Shown piece by piece: positions 57,496 to 64,000 of a DNA stretch of 64,000 nucleotides. How positions within the stretch are numbered: the stretch's first letter is position 1; every line of letters starts with the position of its first letter. The stretch comes from Lasiosphaeris hirsuta. Taxonomy: Eukaryota > Ascomycota > Sordariomycetes > Sordariales > Lasiosphaeriaceae. The stretch is from positions 1,674,001-1,738,000 of the forward strand of contig JAUKUA010000002.1 of NCBI GenBank assembly GCA_030549175.1, read 5' to 3'. Below the pieces are notes generated by a model that saw only the letters and a list, made by a program, of their open reading frames with translations, was not told where the DNA came from and made no database searches. Made by a program: the position numbers and the translations under genes.

Positions 57496-58499
57496 TTGAA
57501 CTCCAAAACCCTACAGCAGTATCAACCAAGTCTGCCACTAGGGTCCTCAAACCCTACCGCCAACAGTTTTAGCCCTACGCCCGCGGAGCCAGCAGGACTT
57601 AGCGTGAGGACAGAGACAGTTCACGATCTTAGGAAGGAAGGCACTACAACCGATCGCACGACACATAACCAAGCAAGGGTGGTGGAGGAGCCCGGGCTGT
57701 CTGTTGAGGGAACCCTCACTATTCAAAAACTCCTCTACCTCTCCTGCTGTTTTCCACAAGGTACGTATGGCGCCTACCTCGACCAACCCAGGCTTGAGGA
57801 GATCGCGACGGATCGAGGGCTATTTGAGTTTCTCGACACGCTTAGCACTAAACATCGGTACATCCGGGCTTACACAAATCCATTTCGGACCATCCAAAGA
57901 CTGGAGATTGCCAGAGTGAGTTGCCAGTCTCGAGATAACTAAAAACGGATTGCGGTCTGGGAAGTACCTCTGGTGGAGTGGCTAGGCTGATTGTCACGGT
58001 GTAGTTTCTGCTTTCCAGCTCGCCCATAGTCGATATCCGGAACCACGAGAAAGACTGCGTGATCGAGAGATGCGTCTGTCTGCCGCCATCCGACAAAGTG
58101 GAGCCTAGTCCAACGGCCGAATACCATTGCCAGCCGGTGCCCGCGCTCTATAGTTCCCTCATCGGAGAGAGCTACCTCACGCATTCTTTTCTGAGTCCTT
58201 CATGCGTCGATCCCAGCCAAACATGGGTCTACCTGCAGGTGCCAAAGCGCACGTGCGGGAGAATTAACGGCGCACATCACAGGGCCGTGGAGGGCTGGGG
58301 CTTGAGGTTTCAAGAAGACTGGAACTGGCATGTCGTTTGGTCCGTCTTGCTATGTTACTTCCTTTTTCCAAGCCTCTTTTTCTTTTTCTTCTGGGCCTTC
58401 TATTAAAGTGACCTACAGGCTGCGTCTGGTGTGGCCGGTTTCTGGGTCTCTGGCGGTGCTCTGTTCATCGGCTATGTTAGTACGAATCATGGACGCTAG
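57496..58499 (+). pseudogene. fungal membrane protein, C-terminal part, nonsense in TM region
   Basis: Frames 57496-57915 and 58005-58499 join through an 89-bp intron (GTGAGT to GTGTAG). They read KLLYLSCCFPQGTYGAYLDQ, DRGLFEFLDTLSTKHRYIRA, then IVDIRNHEKDCVIERCVCLP, CQPVPALYSSLIGESYLTH, WVYLQVPKRTCGRI and GWGLRFQEDWNWHVVWSVLL followed by two hydrophobic segments. This is a recognisable large Pezizomycotina family of unknown function with C-terminal TM helices. A TAA at 58404-58406 interrupts the link between the two TM helices (WAFY-stop-SDLQAASGVAGFW), again where glutamine is expected. The frame then continues to TAG at 58497-58499. No start codon was found in the 5' part, so the N-terminus is lost or spliced. 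Confidence 0.62.
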
Positions 58500-58958
58500 G
58501 CATCACCAACTCCCCTCGAGTCACAGGGTAGGTATCTACAGTTTTCGGATCTTCCTCCACATCTTCGCTGTTCGAACATCCGAGAATCTTCTGGAACTCA
58601 AAAAACACTAGTAATTATCATATAGTAGCTCCTTAATTATATTAAACGCCTCTTAGAGCATATTTTCGTGGTATTAAAGATTATTACAAAAGAGGGGATA
58701 GGGTGTTAAAAAATAAAAATAAAAAATGATTAACTATACGTTTATAACTAGGAAATTTCCAAGCCCCCCGACTAGATCTAGGACATAAAGAGCTGACGTT
58801 GTGAGGGGTCGACGGAGCGATCTCAGCTGACTCCGCAACTGCTTCCCTTGGCTTGCCCAACCCGAAAGACCCCTCAATTTCTTTCCCATGTTCAATGATC
58901 AACATTCAATTACCTAGCTCTAGGTGCCTTGATAGCGCCAACAAGATCAGCATCTGAG
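58500..58958. other. AT-rich spacer
   Basis: 58600-58740 is A+T-rich (AAAATAAAAATAAAAAATGA). It lies directly upstream of the HET pseudogene and shows no coding signal. Confidence 0.5.
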
Positions 58959-61321
58959 ATGCCTCATCTCTGCGCGTCCTGTCTCGCACTTGGACTGACA
59001 CGTGCCGACTTTGAGAACCCACCCTTTGTACCAGAGGGCAAGTACCACAGCATTGCTCTCCGTGGGACAATCGGCGACCTCCGCATCCGCGAGGCTGGTT
59101 GCGGGCTCTGCCGACTCCTCCTGCACGCACTCTCGCGAGAAGCCCGCTCGCAGCCAGAGCTCCTCTCTGACCGGGGAGCTGATTGGGAGGCCGAGTGGAT
59201 GCAGAATGCCTTCGAATACGACCCCAACGCAGATGGTGCGGAGGCCAAGTACGGCTCCGCCTTGTACCCGAAATTCAAGGCCGCCACGGGGTCGTCAAAC
59301 TATGGCGTACAGTTGGTGGATGACGCCGCCACGACTGTCCCGCTGAGGGGAAGAGCGATCTCTGATGAGGTGGATATGGAGAGAGTCGCGTCCTGGATCA
59401 GGAGGTGTCGGGAGGAGCATGGGCCGCGGTGCGTGGAGGGCTACCTGGCGGCCGCAGACCACCCGATAGGCGTACCCGGCTTCTTCGTCATTGACGTGAA
59501 TAGGAAATGCCTCACAACCCTTCCTGGAGGTATGGAGTACGTCGCGCTGAGTTACGTGTGGGGAAAATCAAGCTTTGTCAACACTACCAAGTCCAACGTC
59601 GACTTGTTTCGCATCGACGGGGCCTTCGGCCGAGTTCGCCTGCCCAAGACGATCCGCGACGCCATCGAAGTAGCGGCTCGCCTGAGATACCGCTTCCTCT
59701 GGGTTGATGCAGTCTGCATCGTCCAGGACGACGACTCAACCAAGCCGCTCCTGATCAGGAGCATGGACGCCGTATACGGGAACGCCGCGCTGACCATTAT
59801 CGCGGCATCCGGTACTCACGCCGCGGCTGGCTTCTTGCGCAGCCGTAACCGCGTAAATGGCGACCCGGAATCGAGCTTCGCCGTCCAGGAGATTTCTCTG
59901 GGCTTTTCCCTCGGTGTGATACCTTTCCTCGACGGAGAGCTCATGCACTGTCCGCATGCGCAACGGGGGTGGACGTGAGTCGCTGTCATTATATCTTGCG
60001 GAGTCGGCCCTTGGCTTACGTCCCGCAACAGGTTCCAGGAAGGTTGCCGCTCGCCCCGGTGCCTGGTGTTTCTCGATGGGCTGGCCTACTTCGTCTGCCG
60101 CACTAGCGTGTGGAGGGAAGATCTGGTGGCGGAGTCGTCCGATTTCTCGCCGTTCGAAGGGGCCAACGTCTTGGGAAAGACGTCGTCAGAATGGCCCTAG
60201 GGAAGATACGCCGATCACGTCCAGGCGTTTGCCTCGCGAGACCTGACCTACCCGTCAGACGTTCTGTACGCCTTCTCCGGCATCGAGAAGGCTCTGGCCA
60301 GGTTCATGGACGGGACAAGAATGTGGTACGCCCTGCCGGCTGCCGCCTTTGATTGGGCTATTCTCTGGAGCGCACCCCCTGGCGAGCGCTTGCAGCGGCG
60401 TCAGGGTTTTCCCTCTTGGTCCTAGACCGGGTGGGTGGGCGACATCAATATGGCGATGAACTCCTGGAGCGAGTTGGACCAAAAGTGGTTACGCGAGAGG
60501 ACCTGGATCGAGTGGCATATTACGAATTCAGGTGGGGAATACCTCCCAGTCTGGGAGGTAGGGCCTGGTGAAGTAGGTCTCGGCGTGCCTCCGATATTAT
60601 TCAGGTTTGGCTGAGGTGGTCGACTCACATTGTGAACTAATAATTGGTAGTTGCACGCGAGCTTGAATCCCGCCCTCCTTCTACCAGAGTCGACGACGCT
60701 GAAGCAGCCACAGAGGAAGATGAAGATCAACCGTTCATGCCCCAGTACAGTGGTACCTCCAGGCACGAAGTGGCAAGGAAGCTAGCTCAAAAGTTCATTG
60801 ACGTCGAACTTGATCGAAGCGGTGTGCCCGTTCATGACAGCCCCATTGATGAAACGAGACACGCACAACCCTCAGCGGCCACTCTCTGCTTCCGCAGTTT
60901 CTTCACCATGTCTTGGTTATTCAAGCTGGAAAATGCCGATCACGCCTTCCTGAGAATAGTCAGTACGGTGAATGGCCAGCTACTCGGGTTCCTCCAGACG
61001 GACGATGGGGAAACGCCGGCGGGCGCCCTCGGACTCTGTGTGCTTTCCTTTGCGGCCCCCGGTGCAGCCTATCCAGAGAGGCTCGATGAGCTGCGAGCAG
61101 CCTACCGCGACAGCAACCCGGGCGAGGACCAGAAACAGGCTGAACTTGGCGACGGTGAGGATGTGCTCGGTATGTGGCATGCGTGGGACTTGCTCAATGT
61201 CATGATTTTGAAAAACGGCGGACCTGACCTCAGCGTGTATGATCGGGTGGGATTGGGGATTATCCACTGCAAAGCGCTTCAGGTCCTTGGTGTGACTTGG
61301 GCCGATATAAGACTGAGGTGA
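58959..61321 (+). pseudogene. HET-domain gene with nonsense changes of both strand types
   Basis: ATG at 58959 (MPHLCASCLALGLTRADF). Exon 1 runs to 59974, then a 57-bp intron, then exon 2 from 60032. HET motifs in order: the Cys-rich N-terminal CGLCRLLLHAL, MEYVALSYVWGKSSF, RLPKTIRDAIEVAARLRYRF then LWVDAVCIVQDD, AVYGNAALTIIAASG, AQRGWTFQEGCRSPRCLVF, LYAFSGIEKALARF, FPSWS-stop-TGWVG, and a C-terminal domain ending GLGIIHCKALQVLGVTW. TAG at 60198-60200 replaces a glutamine codon (EWP-stop-GRYADHV; C to T). TAG at 60423-60425 replaces the tryptophan of the S-W-S-W motif (TGG to TAG; G to A, that is C to T on the other strand). Another intron near 60.58-60.67 kb is needed. Otherwise intact, so a recently silenced gene. 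Confidence 0.85.
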
Positions 61322-62061
61322 GCCGCCTCGTAGCTAAGTAGATACATAGCAGGAGACAACGGCGGCGAATCAGCCTCTTCGATTAGGGGAGTCGAGGGAC
61401 TAGGAAATGAGAATGTTCATATCTACTTCGCTATCACAGCGCTCGACTGCACAAGGCTCTACTTCGAGTAGTTGGTCAGCATACTATACCATCCTCGTGC
61501 CCGATTGGGGTGTATATTTCCGGGGAATATCGCTTGTATACGTTACTGTTATCGTACGCCCCGTCCGCCCTTCGCACCTCGGACAAGATACTCGACTACC
61601 TTGGGTCACCGTACAATTAGGTGGTATGGATAAAGGGTCGCCTCGAGACTCGGGCAGGAGTACCGACGGATCCGCGTCCGGGTTGAAATGCAGTTTAGGA
61701 GGAAATGTGGTGAGAGACCCTGCCGTTTTGGTTAATGCCAATGGTGTTGCTGTATGGGGCGGCGTGTGAGACGGTCTCGGGTCCTTCTCCGGTTTCAGGG
61801 GTTTGCATGAATGGTCCTCTGCAACTTGAACCAGGAAGCTGGGTGGAGTTTCCTGCCCCCCCTCCCCCTCTTCCCCGAGGGAGAGGGCACGTCTCCGATG
61901 GGCTGTACGTGGTTAATCGGAGCCTCCCGGATATTATTAGGACATGGCAGATGCTTTAGTTAATCATTTAGGCTTTCAACCACCCGTAGCGCTGTAATTT
62001 TCGCTGGCCGGTTCGTTCATAGCACCGCGAGTTTTCTTGTCCTGGCTGTTGTGAGACCTCT
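61322..62061. other. 3' flank, nothing recognised
   Basis: Short unsupported frames only. Confidence 0.4.
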
Positions 62062-62114
62062 GCTCAGGGTTTGCTCAGGATTGGCTCAGGATTTTCTCAG
62101 GCTTGCTCACCCTG
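62062..62114 (+). repeat. 11-bp minisatellite upstream of second HNH gene
   Basis: Units GCTCAGGGTTT, GCTCAGGATTG, GCTCAGGATTT, TCTCAGGCTT, GCTCACCCTG. The second unit is the exact reverse complement of the first unit at 26662. Relative to the downstream HNH gene it has the same orientation as the other array has to its HNH gene; here it is about 790 bp upstream. Confidence 0.85.
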
Positions 62115-62403
62115 ATTACCATTTTTGGTAGGCTGCGTCACAGTGTGTTGAATTGCTTCAACTCTAGCCGAGTGACCCAGGATTGGTCCCATACATGAAT
62201 ATGCCAAAATGGGTCCCCATTCTTGAAGATGAACGGTTTTGCCTTTACTTTTGGGATTTCGTGTTCCTTACCTGACCGTTGGAGACTTAAGTTAGCCTCT
62301 ACACTCCAAGTATCGTGTGTCTATACCTCCTATAACCACTCCTAATTCCGTTGTTTAATACCCTATATTTATTACTACCTTCGACAACACACCAAGATAC
62401 AGT

Positions 62404-62550
62404 ATGGAATTGGGACCAAAGACGTTTAATTCAGTAAATACCGCCATTGAGCGAGCTGAAAAGAGAGGCCTTTTAGTAGACCGAACCAAGATCAGCCCTT
62501 ATACGGTTCGTAGGAATCTGAGACCTCAGAGCAAAAAACGCTATTTATGA
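62404..62550 (+). pseudogene. short decayed frame, possibly recombinase-like N-terminus
   Basis: ATG at 62404 opens 48 codons: MELGPKTFNSVNTAIERAEK, RGLLVDRTKISPYTVRRNLR, PQSKKRYL, then TGA followed by VLEVCYS in frame. The style (T-x-K-x-Y-x-R-x-L/W after an R-x-N-L-R-P) recalls the N-terminus of fungal Crypton/FluG-type tyrosine recombinases, and the stop would fit CGA to TGA. Too short to be sure. The rest of 62115-62906 shows nothing else. Confidence 0.25.
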
Positions 62551-62906
62551 GTACTTGAAGTGTGTTATTCGTAAGTAAAAGAAACTGTGCACTAGGAACC
62601 TAAGTAGCTAGTTAGATGCAAGATCCAGGAAGGAGTAGGCTTGCACCTGCGCGAGGAAATAGGTTGTGGGCTGGAGCATAGACCTGTTAGCCTGTGCGCC
62701 CCCACTCCCCAACGGATAGATCTAGGATCGTTGATATCACCAGGTAGAACCGAGTCGTGTTTTTTTCACTGCTCCTTTTCAACGACACAGACAGCTTCTC
62801 GCGCTGCCACAGCCATCTTCCAAACAGCTGGAGTCCTCCCCTTCATCACTAGAGTTTTCCCCCACCACTTCATTCGACATAATCACAATCACATCACGTT
62901 GACGAA

Positions 62907-64000
62907 ATGGACGCGCGCGATAGATCGCCAGATCACGACCAGGAATTTCCATCACTTCGGTCACCCTCACTCGCTGTGATGAAAGTCCAGCACGATACAG
63001 CACGGCGCATTTCGCATGAACTGGAGAAGGCATACGATAATCTTTCTCGGGAAGTCTTCCCCGAAATTGAACCAGAGGAGGAGCGTATCGAGCCAGACCG
63101 GCAATCAAATTTGGGACTCACGTCTCTGGGGATTGAGCTTGCGCTCAAGCAAAAGGAAGAGCTGCGGCTTGAGCGCGAGGTAGTTATCCAAGAGCGGGAC
63201 AGCAATATTACCCCACCCTCCAACGCTGATATCCGACTCCGGGACATAAATAAACGTTACCTATCGGCTGGTGATGCATTGTGGCGACACCAAGCCAAGA
63301 AGCACGACTGGATGATCCTAGCATCGTCCGCCTGCTGGAGCCACGCAGCAATGGGGTTTCGGATTGCCTCCTGGCCCTTTACAAAAAATGCGACGGTCTT
63401 GAGAAGACAAAAAAACGGCCGAGCGATTTTCGTCGAGAATCGATCAAATATTACGCAGGGGAAGACGCCAACCAAAACATTTGGTGTCAGGCAAAAGGGG
63501 ACTGGTCCCCTAGCGACGAGATGATTGCTGCACATATTGTGCCCTTATTTCTCGATAGCGATGAGATTGGCAAGATCCTCTTCGGCAGCCGAGCACCAGA
63601 TCTCCGACGGGCTGGAAACTCGCTCCTGCTCCGGAAGTCGATCGAGAAATGGTTCGATACATACCATATTCTGATCGTTCCCGTCAACCCGAGAGAGGCA
63701 CCTATCATGCGCTGGCGGATTGACGTCATCTCATCTTCGATCAAGAATGCCATGTGGGCGGATGGCCCGGGAGGGTTGGGAAGGGATCTCGACGGGAGAG
63801 AACTGACGTTTTGCAACGAGAACCGTCCAGTTTCACGCTTCATGTATTTCCATTTCCTCATGGCTCTGGTACGCATCAAGGACGTCAAGCGACATGGATG
63901 GCAAGATGTTTGGGCCCGATATTACCAGCAGCGCCAATTTCCCACACCGGGCAACTATATGCGACAGAGCATGTTACTCGCGTTGGCCACCCATTTCGGG
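62907..64000 (+). CDS. fungal HNH-domain protein (partial, one frame break)
   Basis: ATG at 62907 (MDARDRSPDHDQEF). The first 130 residues are a charged helical region (DTARRISHELEKAYDNLSRE, LALKQKEELRLEREVVIQER). At about 63306 the frame shifts by one base (AKKHDW to DDPSIVRLLEPRSNGVSDCL); no intron with matching phase was found, so this is a mutation or a sequencing error. The second frame has the fungal HNH signature NIWCQAKGDWSPSDEMIAAH followed by IVPLFLDSDEIGKILFG, RRAGNSLLLRKSIEKWFDTY, ISRFMYFHF-like VSRFMYFHFLMALVRI, and RHGWQDVWARYYQQRQFPTP then GNYMRQSMLLALATHFG, running off the window end. No RIP-type stop is seen in the visible part. It is a different subfamily from the HNH relic at 26 kb. 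Confidence 0.72.

Overview
The window looks like nuclear DNA of a filamentous ascomycete (Pezizomycotina, probably a Sordariomycete). Genes are split by short introns of about 50-100 bp, with GTAAGT- or GTATGT-like donors, CTAAC/CTGAC-like branch points and AG acceptors. The protein families are typically fungal: HET, NACHT-ankyrin, NB-ARC-TPR, CmcJ/AsaB-like oxidases and fungal HNH proteins. Many dead genes carry CAA/CAG to TAA/TAG or CGA to TGA changes on both strands, the signature expected of RIP (repeat-induced point mutation). The organism is inferred from these traits; no rRNA or marker gene is present.

Layout. (1) 0.5-12.2 kb, intact accessory genes: an amidase, a CmcJ/AsaB-like oxidase and a convergent short-chain dehydrogenase (a possible small metabolic set), a fungal membrane protein, and a complete NB-ARC-TPR NLR-like gene. 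(2) 13-31 kb, a graveyard: a tandem 60-bp repeat with a tRNA B-box-like core, an SF1 helicase relic, a membrane-protein relic, a NACHT-ankyrin gene with at least five nonsense changes, a HET relic facing it, an LRR-like relic, an HNH relic, a 5'-truncated SNF2 helicase piece and a possible solo LTR. Two apparently intact genes for secreted or anchored proteins sit among them (22.4-23.2 and 29.0-29.8 kb). (3) 31-45 kb, a housekeeping island: a large C2H2 protein, NOP56, VPS4, prefoldin subunit 6, a small unknown gene and an AMSH-type JAMM deubiquitinase. (4) 46-64 kb, accessory DNA again: two orphan genes, an intact 1653-residue HET protein, P450 and membrane-protein relics, a C2H2 segment, a RIP-damaged HET gene, and a second HNH gene running off the end with one frame break.

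Themes. Most of the damaged genes belong to families linked to fungal nonself recognition or conflict (NACHT, HET, HNH, SF1 helicase), while single-copy housekeeping genes are clean. That is what RIP of multicopy families predicts. The most unusual signals are: the same 11-bp minisatellite, in the same orientation relative to the gene, upstream of both HNH genes; two 5'-truncated STAND/HET genes meeting head to head at about 21.15 kb; and a giant HET protein whose domain is split by about 250 residues of mainly charged, coiled-coil-like sequence.

Exon coordinates given for spliced genes were built by hand from splice motifs and reading-frame continuity; the summed exon lengths are multiples of three in each completed model. 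Family calls rest on motif recognition, not on a database search.
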